From an uncultured Parabacteroides sp. (lineage in GTDB: Bacteria; Bacteroidota; Bacteroidia; Bacteroidales; Tannerellaceae): a stretch of 64,000 bases of DNA. Position 1 is the first letter of the stretch; each line of letters begins with the position of its first letter. The position numbers and the translations under genes are program-made. The notes below the pieces were generated by a model. That model was not told where the DNA came from and searched no databases. It saw nothing but the letters and a program-made list of their open reading frames with translations. Shown here one piece after another: positions 26,901-35,592 of the stretch. Location: NCBI GenBank assembly GCA_900541965.1, contig UQLN01000022.1, positions 1 through 64,000 on the forward strand, read 5' to 3'.

Positions 26901-28234
26901 TTGCACAAATCCTGTACCTGCTGGGGGTTGAACCGGTACGCGACCAGTTCAACCGTGTATTGGATATCCGTTTGATTGATGTGAAAGAGTTAGGCCGCCC
27001 GCGTGTAGATGTCGTTATACAGACTTCCGGCCAGTTCCGTGATGTTGCCGCCTCACGCCTTACGCTGATACAAAAAGCGGTGGATATGGCTGCCAGTGCG
27101 GAAGATAGCGGCGACAACTTCGTTGCCAAAGGAAGAAATGATGCGGAACGCCTCCTTTTGGATAAGGGATTCAGCCCTAAAGAAGCCCGCGAGTATGCCA
27201 CCCAGAGAGTATTCGGAGGTGCCAACGGTATGTACGGAACAGGTATCACTGCGATGGTGGAAAGTGGCGACCGGTGGGAAAACGAATCTGAAATAGCCAA
27301 TGTGTACCTGAATAACATGGGTGCCGTATATGGCAATGACAAAGATTTCGGCAATTTCAAGGCAGGTATTTTCGAGGCGGCTCTACAGAATACGGAAGCG
27401 GTTGTACAACCCCGCCAAAGTAATACGTGGGGTGCACTAAGCCTCGACCATGTGTATGAGTTTATGGGAGGTATCAGCCTTACCGTACGCAACCTGACAG
27501 GAAACGACCCGGATGCTTATTTCAACGACCTCCGTAACCGGCATAAAGCCCGCTTGCAGGATTTGACTACGGCTATCGGAGTGGAAACCCGCTCTACCCT
27601 CTTCAACCCGGCCTATATGAAGGAACAGGTAAAAGAAGGAGCTTCCGCAGCCAATGCCATGATGGAAACCATACGTAATACCTACGGCTGGAACGTAATG
27701 AAACCGAAAGCTATCGACAACGAAATCTGGAACCAGTATTACGACATCTTTGTCAATGATAAACTGAACGTAGGTATCCAATCTTTCTTTGAGAAGGAAA
27801 ATCCGGCAGCTTTACAGGAAGTTACGGCTGTCATGATGGAAACGGCACGCAAAGGATACTGGAAAGCAAGCCCCGAACAATTGAAAGGACTGGCCGAACT
27901 GCATAGCGAACTGGTTAAGAAATATGATGCAGGATGCAGTGGCTTTGTTTGTGACAATGGCAAACTTCAATCGTTTATTGCACAGCAAATGCCACAGGAA
28001 CAAGCAAAAGCATACCAAAGCAAAATAGAAACGGCATGTAATGAAACCGTAGCCGGCGACGATAAAAGCGTCGTCCTGAAGAAAGATAAAAGCATGAAAA
28101 TAAATGAAACGGATAAACCGAACCAGTTAACATCATTCACACGGACGCTCATCAGTTTCTGCCTGGTTATCATACTGTTCCTGCTGGTATTCTTTATTCG
28201 GAAAAAGAATCAAAAAAATAAAAAGAGAAAATAG
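23942..28234 (+). CDS. hmuS: HmuS, membrane-anchored CobN/Mg-chelatase-like protein
   Basis: A 1430-residue member of the cobaltochelatase CobN / Mg-chelatase H family, anchored by hydrophobic segments at both ends (about 4-22 and 1390-1415). The CobN signature is readable as HFGTHGSLEFIPGKQ at about 540, with VHGSNEVPPHHY just before it. A lysine-, methionine- and histidine-containing low-complexity insert lies at about 780-880 (GHGHPAG, repeated MM). CobN enzymes insert metal into corrinoids. No cobalamin genes are near and the gene sits in a haem operon, so the role is probably haem processing; removal of iron from haem has been proposed for Bacteroidetes homologues (recalled, not derived). 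Confidence 0.85.
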   Translation: MRKKILLGGTLLLLIIIWIIWNGVAGTTKVALVNFPNYQEARMSKSLDNNFIKLEQVGLDDFNKLGDYDAILVFAMGIRMTDEHRALLEQLKEKNIPIISTAATDPMNKICSLDSLQEKKTGDYLSNGGSVNYRSLFNYIRKDLTGKKFFTGEIKEPVEISSDALFHLDDEQIFETVDAFEKYYKEKGFYKEGAPKVALMVGMAGPFDTNKDHLDSLICSLEQRNMNVYPISSFAKRLEILQEIHPAAVIYMPHGRLLMGQGEKAVEWLKQENIPMFCPITINDTYDNWMADKKGMSGGFMSQSIVTPELDGGFAPFALNAQFIDEDGLYLFKNIPGRLEQFSNTVANYLKLQTLPNKDKKIAIYYYKGPGKNALTAAGLEVTPSLYNFLKRLKTEGYDVSNLPDSEAKFEKMLMEQGPVFNHYVEGNIKKYLESGYPAWVTEPAYYGWLEDILTPAMLDTLTNRHGNHLGDFYTKEENGINEIAVTRIDLGNVVLLPQPTQGTGENSFAAVHGSNEVPPHHYIASYLWTQKDFQADALIHFGTHGSLEFIPGKQVALSSEDWTDRLVGSLPHFYLYTISDVGEALIAKRRSYAVTISHLTPPFMETGLRSEVNGLLNDIKRYLATDIRDEALNLKIKNQTIRMGLHRDLQLDSVRTVAYSDEAIEKIENFAEELCSEKITGGVYTLGVPYEESKITSSVKLMCTEPIAFSLANLDKVQHKVTQKEIESQAFFNEHYRTKAQAAVKRVIENPSLANDPSLLASLGVSNETVAKAERIKKASEPKMNRMMAAMMQKMQKDAKEGKKPAIKGHGHPAGIPKTGKMPEAVKKMLEKEAQQAKDTTTRKKPADGMSGASQQMDSVSKEDIVFADAVLNIRQAIQNVNTYRDYLRNSPKSELDAFVNALNGHYVAPTPGGDVIADPNVLPTGRNLYGINAEATPTPTAWEKGKELANSLLAAHAKAHGGKTPQKVSFTLWSGSFIESEGATIAQILYLLGVEPVRDQFNRVLDIRLIDVKELGRPRVDVVIQTSGQFRDVAASRLTLIQKAVDMAASAEDSGDNFVAKGRNDAERLLLDKGFSPKEAREYATQRVFGGANGMYGTGITAMVESGDRWENESEIANVYLNNMGAVYGNDKDFGNFKAGIFEAALQNTEAVVQPRQSNTWGALSLDHVYEFMGGISLTVRNLTGNDPDAYFNDLRNRHKARLQDLTTAIGVETRSTLFNPAYMKEQVKEGASAANAMMETIRNTYGWNVMKPKAIDNEIWNQYYDIFVNDKLNVGIQSFFEKENPAALQEVTAVMMETARKGYWKASPEQLKGLAELHSELVKKYDAGCSGFVCDNGKLQSFIAQQMPQEQAKAYQSKIETACNETVAGDDKSVVLKKDKSMKINETDKPNQLTSFTRTLISFCLVIILFLLVFFIRKKNQKNKKRK

Positions 28235-28236
28235 CG

Positions 28237-28965
28237 ATGGAATATATTCTGCTTCTACTTTCACTTTTCGCAGTTCTGAAAAGCCTGTTTATGACAAGCC
28301 TGCTACCCAACCGTTGGTACAGGCTTGCCTTCAGTCTCCAGCTTGGTATATTCGTACTGCTTTGCCATCCCTACGCGATGGAAGTCAATAAACTGGAACT
28401 GCAACGTATATTGTCCACGCAATCGGCTATGATGAACATCTCACTGTTTGTAATGGTCGACATGCTCCTCTCCTGCTACTTTTGTATTGCCCGGTTCAAA
28501 GACAGGGACGAAAATAAAGCATTTTCCTGGTATACGGTCTTTTTCAGGTATATGCCGTCATTGCTGGTCTTCCCTGCTCTGTACTACATCCATATCAGCC
28601 TGTTCTTCAATCTGACGGGGGTCGATTTCTTCCGGACAAGTGCCGGACTGGCAATCGGGGTGGTCTTACTTTTCGGAGGCGCTTCTTTCTTTATGCGCAA
28701 ACTGATTGCAGAAAAGGATTTATTAATCGAACTGATTGTGCTGCTGACATTTTTTGTCTGTATGCTGGTTATCTGCTGTACGATCTTTCATCCGTCTGCA
28801 ACTGTCTACAACCATGCAACACCGGTCGACTGGATAGGATGTGCCGGAACACTGGCTGTCCTGTTTGCCATCTTTATTGCAGGATATATATGGACACAGG
28901 TTGTCCGTTATTATAAACGTATCAAAAATTCAAAACATTCATATCATCATGGAACAAGTATCTAA
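28237..28965 (+). CDS. hmuT: HmuT-like polytopic membrane protein
   Basis: A 242-residue protein with about seven membrane helices (for example LAFSLQLGIFVLLCHPYAM and LIVLLTFFVCMLVICC). It starts two bases after the hmuS stop and its end overlaps the ExbB-like gene by 17 bases, so translation is probably coupled. I recognise it by position in the conserved hmuYRSTUV order rather than by motif. Its biochemical role is unknown; it could be a channel partner or a membrane assembly factor for HmuS. Confidence 0.65.
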   Translation: MEYILLLLSLFAVLKSLFMTSLLPNRWYRLAFSLQLGIFVLLCHPYAMEVNKLELQRILSTQSAMMNISLFVMVDMLLSCYFCIARFKDRDENKAFSWYTVFFRYMPSLLVFPALYYIHISLFFNLTGVDFFRTSAGLAIGVVLLFGGASFFMRKLIAEKDLLIELIVLLTFFVCMLVICCTIFHPSATVYNHATPVDWIGCAGTLAVLFAIFIAGYIWTQVVRYYKRIKNSKHSYHHGTSI

Positions 28966-29584
28966 TCTTTTATTCTGGATTTCAAGCGGGTTGCTCGTAC
29001 CTGTTATTGTAGGACTGCTTTTCTTTTTTGCCAAAAGCATTATTATGCTGGGCAGCTTCGTAAACCAATATATCCAACGGGCCAAACAAGACAAACAACT
29101 ACGCATGCGTATGGCAGGGCTGGATTCATCTTCCATCCGCAATTTCTCAGAAGAATTGAATGACGAACCGGACAACCTGTTTAACAATACGGCACGTTCA
29201 ATCCTTTCCGTATCGAGTACAGCTACCGCCAACCGCATCCTTTCCGAATATGAAATAATAGCCGATGCCGAATTGGGTAAATACAAAGTGTTGGTTAAGT
29301 TCGGACCGATTTTAGGATTGATGGGGACGCTGATTCCGATGGGCCCGGCTTTGGCCGGATTGTCTACCGGTGACATTTCTTCCATGGCGTACAACATGCA
29401 GGTGGCATTTGCCACAACAGTGCTCGGCCTATTTTCCGGTGCTGTGGGTTTCATCCTACTGCAAGTAAAGCAACGCTGGTTCACATCCGACCTCGTTTAT
29501 CTGGATTTCCTGTCGGAACTGCAGAAAGAGAGAGCATTTACTGTCCAGACAAAATTAACAACTACTAAAGCCGTAAACGAATGA
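28949..29584 (+). CDS. hmuU: HmuU, MotA/TolQ/ExbB-type proton channel
   Basis: A 211-residue membrane protein. An N-terminal helix (LFWISSGLLVPVIVGLLFFF) is followed by a cytoplasmic loop and two further helices containing the family pattern LGLMGTLIPMGPAL and FATTVLGLFSGAVGFILL. ExbB/TolQ proteins form proton-motive-force-driven motors with ExbD/TolR partners. The ATG at 28949 inside the end of hmuT was chosen because upstream in-frame residues are a frame-shadow of hmuT. It overlaps hmuV by four bases (ATGA). A dedicated energy module for HmuR or HmuS is a reasonable inference. Confidence 0.8.
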   Translation: MEQVSNLLFWISSGLLVPVIVGLLFFFAKSIIMLGSFVNQYIQRAKQDKQLRMRMAGLDSSSIRNFSEELNDEPDNLFNNTARSILSVSSTATANRILSEYEIIADAELGKYKVLVKFGPILGLMGTLIPMGPALAGLSTGDISSMAYNMQVAFATTVLGLFSGAVGFILLQVKQRWFTSDLVYLDFLSELQKERAFTVQTKLTTTKAVNE

Positions 29585-29907
29585 GCCGCCGAAGAATATT
29601 AAATGCCCCTGAAGACCATGACCCGGTAGCTATGTTATCGAATCTGTTCGACGTAGCCATGGTTTTCGCCGTTGCTTTAATGGTCGCCCTCGTATCCAAA
29701 TTCAACATGACGGAAATCTTCTCACAGGAAGATTACACCATGGTAAAGAACCCGGGCAAAGAAAATATGGAAATCATTACGAAAGAAGGACAAAACATCA
29801 CGAAATACAAACCGTCCGAAAGCCAGGAGAAGTCCGGAAAGAAAGGGAAAAAGGTGGGTATCGCCTATGAATTGGAAAACGGGGAAATCATCTATGTTCC
29901 GGAATAA
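29581..29907 (+). CDS. hmuV: HmuV, DUF2149 single-pass membrane protein
   Basis: A 108-residue protein with one membrane helix (LFDVAMVFAVALMVALV, about 22-38) preceded by the DPVAMLSN segment typical of DUF2149 proteins, and a C-terminal domain ending in GEIIYVPE. Topology and partner gene suggest an ExbD/TolR-like role with HmuU, although it is shorter. The start overlaps the hmuU stop (ATGA). It is last gene of the operon, followed by a terminator. Confidence 0.75.
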   Translation: MSRRRILNAPEDHDPVAMLSNLFDVAMVFAVALMVALVSKFNMTEIFSQEDYTMVKNPGKENMEIITKEGQNITKYKPSESQEKSGKKGKKVGIAYELENGEIIYVPE

Positions 29908-29934
29908 TCCGGAGCGACCCGGCTTATAAATATT

Positions 29935-29996
29935 AAAAGAGACTATCTAAATTGGAGAATTGATTCACTTCATATTTATTAGATAGCCTCTTTTTG
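29935..29996 (+). terminator. Terminator after hmuV
   Basis: A 16-bp stem with one wobble (AAAAGAGACTATCTAA / TTAGATAGCCTCTTTT), a long loop of about 28 bases, then a T run. Confidence 0.7.
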
Positions 29997-30164
29997 TAAT
30001 TTAATAAAATACCACAAAAAATATATCTGCATATTTTTCCCTTTTGTTAAGTCTTTCTGCCTTTAACAAAACCTAAACAACTGATAATAAACCACTTTTT
30101 CTATTTGATTGAAATATATAATATAACGCCATTTTTATATAAGAAACAAGCACTTCCGGCACCG

Positions 30165-30172
30165 TAAATTTG
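30165..30172 (+). promoter_or_regulatory. Probable -7 box for the pilus operon
   Basis: TAAATTTG fully matches TAnnTTTG, 49 bases before the fimA-like ATG. No TTTG at the expected -33 position, which suggests activator dependence or a weak promoter. Confidence 0.4.
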
Positions 30173-30221
30173 TACACATAAAATCATAATAACGAATTGT
30201 TACATTTCAACCAAATTAAAA

Positions 30222-31277
30222 ATGAGAACAAAAAGTAATTTAATCACCGGACTATTTACATTGGCTTTGTTCGTAGCCTGTAATAATGATGAAATGAATG
30301 AAAAAAGTAATGGCGAAAAAGCCTCTGTCTTTATTACCCTAAGAGGCGAAAGCCTATCTTCAAAAGCAACCGGAAGTACTTCCGATACAGAAACAGACGA
30401 ACGCAAGATTGTCAACTATAAAGTATACGTGTTCAATTATAACAGCGGCGTACTGGAAAAAGAGGCAGACGGTATTGTCAGCAATGGTGCAGCAGGATCG
30501 ACATTGGTAGACGAGCTGAATACAGCCGGAACAAAACGGATCGTTATCGTAGCCAATCTTCCAGTCGGATTCCCAACAATCAGTAACTACTCCGATTTCC
30601 AAACTGCCACCTTCGATCTTAGCCTGCAAAACCCGGCTAACCGGGCAACAACAGGCTTAGTCATGAGCGGCGAGTCCACGGAACTGACATTGACAAGCGG
30701 AGCACCTGTCCCTATAACAGTCGGCATCAGACGTATAGTGGCAAAAATCGAACTCGGCTCGGTCACAATCGCTCCTGAAAGCGGACACACCGATCCGTTT
30801 ATCCTGACGCATGTAAGCATTCAAAAAGCAAAGTCGAAAGCAAATATAGGCCCTGTAACCATTGTTTCCGAAGGACCATTCTACGGAGGTTCCAATGGGA
30901 CTGAAAGCATAGTACCCACCCCCAATTATTTGCAGGACGAGATATCTACCGACCAACCGAATGGCAGCCCCAAAGTATTTGACAATTTCTTCTATGTATT
31001 TCCCAATCAGGAAACAGGCTCCGAAACATTATTGACAATAACCGGAACCTACAAAGGAAATGTCACCCACTTCCCGTTCCGTATTAATAATGCGATTACC
31101 GGCAGCGCAGACGGGACACTTATCAAACGAAACACCCGCTATATCCTGAATGTCACCTTGAAAAAATTAGGTAGTGGAACAACCGATCCGGATGGTCCGG
31201 GCGATCCGGCAGCTATCGATGTTACGGTTACTACAGAAGGTTGGGAAGGTCCGTTGGTACAAGATGTGGAATGGTAA
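30222..31277 (+). CDS. FimA-type major pilin (type V pilus)
   Basis: A 351-residue lipoprotein precursor with lipobox FVAC (Cys20). Type V pilins are exported as lipoproteins, trimmed after an Arg by a surface protease and polymerised by donor-strand exchange. The first domain has the typical strand SVFITLRGES and a conserved KRIVIVANLP segment. The C-terminal strand region ends DVTVTTEGWEGPLVQDVEW, the usual fimbrillin tail. It is first of a three-gene operon; the downstream anchor gene overlaps its stop by seven bases. Confidence 0.82.
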   Translation: MRTKSNLITGLFTLALFVACNNDEMNEKSNGEKASVFITLRGESLSSKATGSTSDTETDERKIVNYKVYVFNYNSGVLEKEADGIVSNGAAGSTLVDELNTAGTKRIVIVANLPVGFPTISNYSDFQTATFDLSLQNPANRATTGLVMSGESTELTLTSGAPVPITVGIRRIVAKIELGSVTIAPESGHTDPFILTHVSIQKAKSKANIGPVTIVSEGPFYGGSNGTESIVPTPNYLQDEISTDQPNGSPKVFDNFFYVFPNQETGSETLLTITGTYKGNVTHFPFRINNAITGSADGTLIKRNTRYILNVTLKKLGSGTTDPDGPGDPAAIDVTVTTEGWEGPLVQDVEW

Positions 31278-32194
31278 AATCAACAGTCGGAAGCATTATT
31301 CCACTATTGATAATCCTATTGCAGATAAGTTGTATTCGCGAAGGACTGCAGGAATGTGAAGATGAATATTCTATTACAATCAAAGTCGTTGATGCAGTTA
31401 CCGGGAAAGATATCACAGCGTCCGGGGAAGTAAACCATGCCAAACTGTTCATCTTCAATGAACATGAACAGTTCCTCTACACAATCAGCATGGATTCCCT
31501 TCAGATCAGGCAAAAGATACCAGTTTCAATCAAATTGGAAAAAAACAGCCATAATTGGATATCTGTCTGGGGGAATCTGGGCGGGAATCAGCAAGTTACC
31601 GAGATTACTTCCTCGAACACTCTTGATAATTCGACAGTTTCCATTATTTCCGAAAATAATGAGAACATCCACAAAGGAATGGACGACCTCTTTTTCGGTA
31701 TTCTGCCGGTCATGAAAGACCCGTATAACGGAACAGAAAACAGAGAAATTGTCATTTCCAGAAAGAATGCCCGGATATATATTACCGCCCGCGGACTCCC
31801 CTCCTTTTACAACGCTGAAAATTATTACTTCGTGATCCGTCTTAATAATAGCGGATACGACTTCAGAGGAACACCTGTCCCGCATGTAATAGAAATTAAG
31901 CAAAGTGGCATTACGCTCGAAAATAACGATTTTGTGTCTCCGCCGGTTTTCAACCTGATTCATACAAACGATAAAATGGAAGATTACGTAATGGTATATC
32001 TTTACAGAAAAGAGACAGGCAGCAGAAGCGGAGCTGATATACTGATAGCTAGTGTAAATTCTGATTTAAACGGAAATCCTATTGTTCTTCCGTCCGGGCA
32101 GACAACCAACTTGCTAATCGACTTACGTCAGGCAGTAAGTGTATATGTCAAAACGAGTCCCTGGGATAAAATAGAACAATGGGTTGAATGGTAA
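31271..32194 (+). CDS. FimB/Mfa2-type pilus anchor lipoprotein
   Basis: A 307-residue lipoprotein with signal peptide and lipobox (LQISC, Cys21). The domain pattern (AKLFIFNEHEQFLYTI; NWISVWGNLGG; ARIYITARGLP) matches fimbrillin-associated FimB/Mfa2 proteins, which anchor the pilus base in the outer membrane and limit length. The end (SPWDKIEQWVEW) mirrors the pilin C-terminus. I chose ATG 31271, which overlaps the pilin stop (ATGGTAA), over an upstream in-frame TTG inside the pilin gene. Confidence 0.75.
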   Translation: MVKSTVGSIIPLLIILLQISCIREGLQECEDEYSITIKVVDAVTGKDITASGEVNHAKLFIFNEHEQFLYTISMDSLQIRQKIPVSIKLEKNSHNWISVWGNLGGNQQVTEITSSNTLDNSTVSIISENNENIHKGMDDLFFGILPVMKDPYNGTENREIVISRKNARIYITARGLPSFYNAENYYFVIRLNNSGYDFRGTPVPHVIEIKQSGITLENNDFVSPPVFNLIHTNDKMEDYVMVYLYRKETGSRSGADILIASVNSDLNGNPIVLPSGQTTNLLIDLRQAVSVYVKTSPWDKIEQWVEW

Positions 32195-32198
32195 TAAA

Positions 32199-34595
32199 AT
32201 GAACACAAGAAATCAAGCTTTTAACCGAATCACAGGCAAGTTGCTTTTTTTATTCGTATCCAGCCTGTCAGTCCTGTCCTGTTCCGACCTGTCACTTATT
32301 GGCGACGGGAACAGCAAACAGGTAGAAGACCGGATCGCTGTCCGGCTGAGTATCAATATGCCTGCCGCCCGAAAGCAAGAGACTAAAAGTCTGAATGTGG
32401 AAGAACGAATAGAGGAAATACGTATACTGGTCTTTTCCAAAACGTCTGCCGATTCCGAATACCGGTTTCTATACAGTGTGGAAGGAACCCATATAAGCCG
32501 TCCCGACAGCTATACGACCACCTTCTCGGCTATGCTCAAATCCTCAGATAATCCGATTAAACTGATACTGATAGCCAATGCCAACCAAACAGTAGCAGAA
32601 AGGCATCCATCTGCAGGCGACACAGAAGCCCAAATCAAAAAAAAGCTTATCCGTGAATCAGGCAAGGGAGATGGCAATCCCGAACAGATCACAGGCTGCC
32701 TGCCTATGTATGGCGAATATGTATTGCCCGGACTTGAAGCTGGGAAAGTCAACGATAACATCTATATAAAGATGTTGCGCTCCGTTGCCAGAGCCGATGT
32801 CTATAATTATGATGCAACCGGAAAGTTTACCCTACAAAGCATACAAATATTCCGGCCGTATAACCAGTTACAACTTATACCTAATCAAATAACCTCCAAT
32901 AACACAGGAGGTCCCAAAGTTGACATCCCTTCTCTTCCCGACCAGGCAAGTTTCTATCCGGCAGACTTCCCTATGCCTCAACAAAATGTGGCAAACGAAA
33001 GTACTGCCATCGAACAGATATACCTTCCGGAAGCTCCGGCACCAGCAACCGACAGGCAAATCAGTGATGCGACCTGCCTTGTAGCAGGAGGTATTTACAA
33101 TGATGGCATTTATCCCTCTAAAAAGGTATACTACCGGATAGACTTCAATCCTTCAGGGCAACCTTTCGGACAAATCTTACGGAACCACCGTTATCTGTTC
33201 GCCATACAAAAAGTATCGGCTGCCGGCTGGGATACTCCGTTAGAAGCGGCTCAAAATGCATCTTTCGGGATGGTAGCCACCGTCGAATCCTGGGAGGAAT
33301 ATACAACCGGCATGCATTTCGACGGGGAACATCATTATGGAGTATCCAGCCGGCATGTCAGGTTGCAATACAGGGAAAATTCGCAAGGACTTATTCTTAT
33401 CGATACTGATTTAACCGGCGAACGGCTGCAATGGGTAGATATGGAAGGGCATCCGATCAACACAGACGAACCGTCCCCTTCTTTATCGAGCGAGCGGTTT
33501 GATGTTTCATTTATTGAAATTCCCGATGCAAACAATAAAATACAGAAACAACTCAAGTTCAGCGCCAGGCAGGCTAACAACAGCTATTCCGATTATTCCG
33601 AATATCTGATGATACACGTCAACCGGTGGAAAATAATGATTACGATTACCCAATCCGCCAATCGTAACCGGAACGAAATCATCCGTGTATTGAGTTCCGA
33701 TGAAATCGGAGGCCTGCATCACAGCAGTGCAAAAGCGATGCGGGCAATACTCGATAAGCATTTCGGACCAGGAAAGACCATCCAGCTCGGAGGTATCGAA
33801 TATACTTCCGTAGTTCCAGGCATAGCGATCAAGGATGCACTGACCTATGAGAAGCTGGCGCAACAAGATATTGTTGTTTTAGCCAACAATACCCGTCCGG
33901 ATTCCATTACTGCACGCCGCATATTGGACTGGCTCGGAGCCCGTAACAACCGGGTCCTTATTCTTGGATTCGACTGGAAAGACCCTGGCATTACCGACAA
34001 TTACAGTAGCCGGCATCCCGAATATGCCACGACTACCAATTATCAGGTCTTGAAACTATTGCGGGACGATGTCACACCTTACTGGTATAACGGAGGGACA
34101 AACACGTCAATAGGCGACACTGGTCCGGTACGCGAAGATATGATCGCTTCATTTGCCGTCAATGCCGACAATAGTTATTTCTTCCGGACAGGTCCCTTCA
34201 CGGCCTTACAGAATATAGAAATTACAAGTTGCGGATATTGGCTGGAAGATGTATGGTGGGGACGTATGGAAGTGCATAGCCCGGACATTGTACCACTCAT
34301 CGTATTTAAGGACGTGGTGAGAGACGATGGCTCCGGTCGTCCCCCTCTTTATTCCCCAAATCCGGGAGGCGATGGACGTATGATACTGGGGATAGATAAG
34401 AAAAAACGAATCGTTTATGTCGGTGATTCGGAGTTTTTCGGTATAGGTTCCGGTAATGAGTTGAAAAAAAGTTCGCGTATTGACAACTCTAACGGAGATC
34501 TGACAAATAATTATTCCTTAATCATGGCAAATCTATGGGCTTGGATGATTGAGGAAATTGTCCTGGGGAATAGGCTATTCATTCCTTCACAATGA
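32199..34595 (+). CDS. Large multidomain pilus-associated lipoprotein, putative tip or accessory pilin
   Basis: A 798-residue lipoprotein (lipobox ending at Cys28). Residues about 40-370 have fimbrillin features (RIEEIRILVFSK, KLILIANANQTV, NHRYLFAIQKV and a VESWEEY strand). Residues about 380-495 look like an Ig/BACON-type beta-domain ending WKIMITITQSA. Residues about 500-798 form an alpha/beta domain with IVVLANNTRPDS, RVLILGFDW and a late RIVYVGDSEFFG segment, resembling class-I glutamine-amidotransferase-like or ThuA/GldG-type folds. That combination is unusual for a pilin. The ATG at 32199 is preferred to a TTG 15 bases upstream. Being third in the operon fits a tip protein. Confidence 0.6.
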   Translation: MNTRNQAFNRITGKLLFLFVSSLSVLSCSDLSLIGDGNSKQVEDRIAVRLSINMPAARKQETKSLNVEERIEEIRILVFSKTSADSEYRFLYSVEGTHISRPDSYTTTFSAMLKSSDNPIKLILIANANQTVAERHPSAGDTEAQIKKKLIRESGKGDGNPEQITGCLPMYGEYVLPGLEAGKVNDNIYIKMLRSVARADVYNYDATGKFTLQSIQIFRPYNQLQLIPNQITSNNTGGPKVDIPSLPDQASFYPADFPMPQQNVANESTAIEQIYLPEAPAPATDRQISDATCLVAGGIYNDGIYPSKKVYYRIDFNPSGQPFGQILRNHRYLFAIQKVSAAGWDTPLEAAQNASFGMVATVESWEEYTTGMHFDGEHHYGVSSRHVRLQYRENSQGLILIDTDLTGERLQWVDMEGHPINTDEPSPSLSSERFDVSFIEIPDANNKIQKQLKFSARQANNSYSDYSEYLMIHVNRWKIMITITQSANRNRNEIIRVLSSDEIGGLHHSSAKAMRAILDKHFGPGKTIQLGGIEYTSVVPGIAIKDALTYEKLAQQDIVVLANNTRPDSITARRILDWLGARNNRVLILGFDWKDPGITDNYSSRHPEYATTTNYQVLKLLRDDVTPYWYNGGTNTSIGDTGPVREDMIASFAVNADNSYFFRTGPFTALQNIEITSCGYWLEDVWWGRMEVHSPDIVPLIVFKDVVRDDGSGRPPLYSPNPGGDGRMILGIDKKKRIVYVGDSEFFGIGSGNELKKSSRIDNSNGDLTNNYSLIMANLWAWMIEEIVLGNRLFIPSQ

Positions 34596-34696
34596 ACTGA
34601 TCTGTCACGCACGCAATCAGTTAACACACTTTAATATTAACAAAGGTCTAATATTTTTGTTTTATTCTAGAACAAAGCATAAAGTAACTATCGATT

Positions 34697-35560
34697 ATGG
34701 GAATTCTTTATAAAAATGAACATCTTGCATGTAACAATTTTTGCCAATCCACAAAACGCTCTTTTCAGATTTTCCTTCTACAATCCGGGCTAAAACATAA
34801 TGAAATCGATACTCCCCAATCAATCCTTCTTTTCATCCTTGAAGGAGAAATTGAACTCAGTACGGATACAGTCTATAACCGAATCCTGCACAAAAATGAA
34901 ATTGTGTTGATACCGGCAGGCAGTAACTATTCCATCGAAGTGAAAAAAGACAGCCGTATAACTTCTTGCTGTTTCAGCAATGACATCAAATTATGTAACC
35001 GTATTCATCTCGAATCATTGTCCGAATATAAAAAAGAATCGGTTTATAACTATAGCACTTTAAGAATCCAGAAAGAAATACATCTATTTCTCTCTTTACT
35101 CAATAATTACCTGGAAGACGACATCGGATGCAAACATTTGCAAGAGCTCAAACTTCAGGAACTCTTTATTTTGTTCAGAGCCTATTACACAAAAGAGCAA
35201 CTGGTCAATTTCTTCTATCCTATTTTAAGTCAGGATACGGACTTCAGCCATTTCATCCTCTCCAACTACCGGTCGGTAATGAACGTAGAGGAGTTTGCCA
35301 AAATGGCTAATATCAGTCTTTCGACTTTCAACCGTAAATTCAAAAAACATTTTAACGAATCGGCTTACCAATGGATGCTGAGGCGCAAAACGGAAAGAGT
35401 CTTGGACGATATTCAGAACACAAACAAAACCTTCCTGACAATTTCACTTGACTGGAATTTCTCTTCACAGGCCCACCTGACCAAATTTACCAAGCAACAA
35501 TGCGGTTTGTCCCCTTCGCAAATCCGGGAACAAGCCACACACAGCATTACTTCGGATTAA
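34697..35560 (+). CDS. AraC-family transcriptional regulator
   Basis: A 287-residue regulator with an N-terminal cupin-like sensor (VYNRILHKNEIVLIPAGSNY, about 60-79) and a C-terminal AraC double helix-turn-helix (VEEFAKMANISLSTFNRKFK at about 197-216; SSQAHLTKFTKQQCGLSPSQ near the end). It lies about 100 bases after the pilus operon on the same strand and is a candidate regulator of it, although no direct evidence is visible. It converges on the minus-strand Bat region across a palindrome array. Confidence 0.82.
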   Translation: MGILYKNEHLACNNFCQSTKRSFQIFLLQSGLKHNEIDTPQSILLFILEGEIELSTDTVYNRILHKNEIVLIPAGSNYSIEVKKDSRITSCCFSNDIKLCNRIHLESLSEYKKESVYNYSTLRIQKEIHLFLSLLNNYLEDDIGCKHLQELKLQELFILFRAYYTKEQLVNFFYPILSQDTDFSHFILSNYRSVMNVEEFAKMANISLSTFNRKFKKHFNESAYQWMLRRKTERVLDDIQNTNKTFLTISLDWNFSSQAHLTKFTKQQCGLSPSQIREQATHSITSD

Positions 35561-35592
35561 AATGAAATATCGTTGCAACAGGTGTTATTTCC

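Larger units (their letters stand above)
29908..30221 (+). other. Intergenic region between haem and pilus operons
   Basis: No gene seen in 314 bases. It holds the hmu terminator (29935-29996), a very AT-rich stretch, and a TAAATTTG -7 box (30165-30172) for the pilus operon. Confidence 0.5.

Noticed and set aside
26662..27492. 276-residue minus-strand frame within hmuS
   Set aside because: Lies wholly inside the well-supported hmuS gene and has no recognisable domain.
23942..28234. hmuS as a true cobaltochelatase (CobN) of cobalamin synthesis
   Set aside because: The sequence motif is shared, but the gene has membrane anchors, lacks CobS/CobT partners here and lies in a haem operon.
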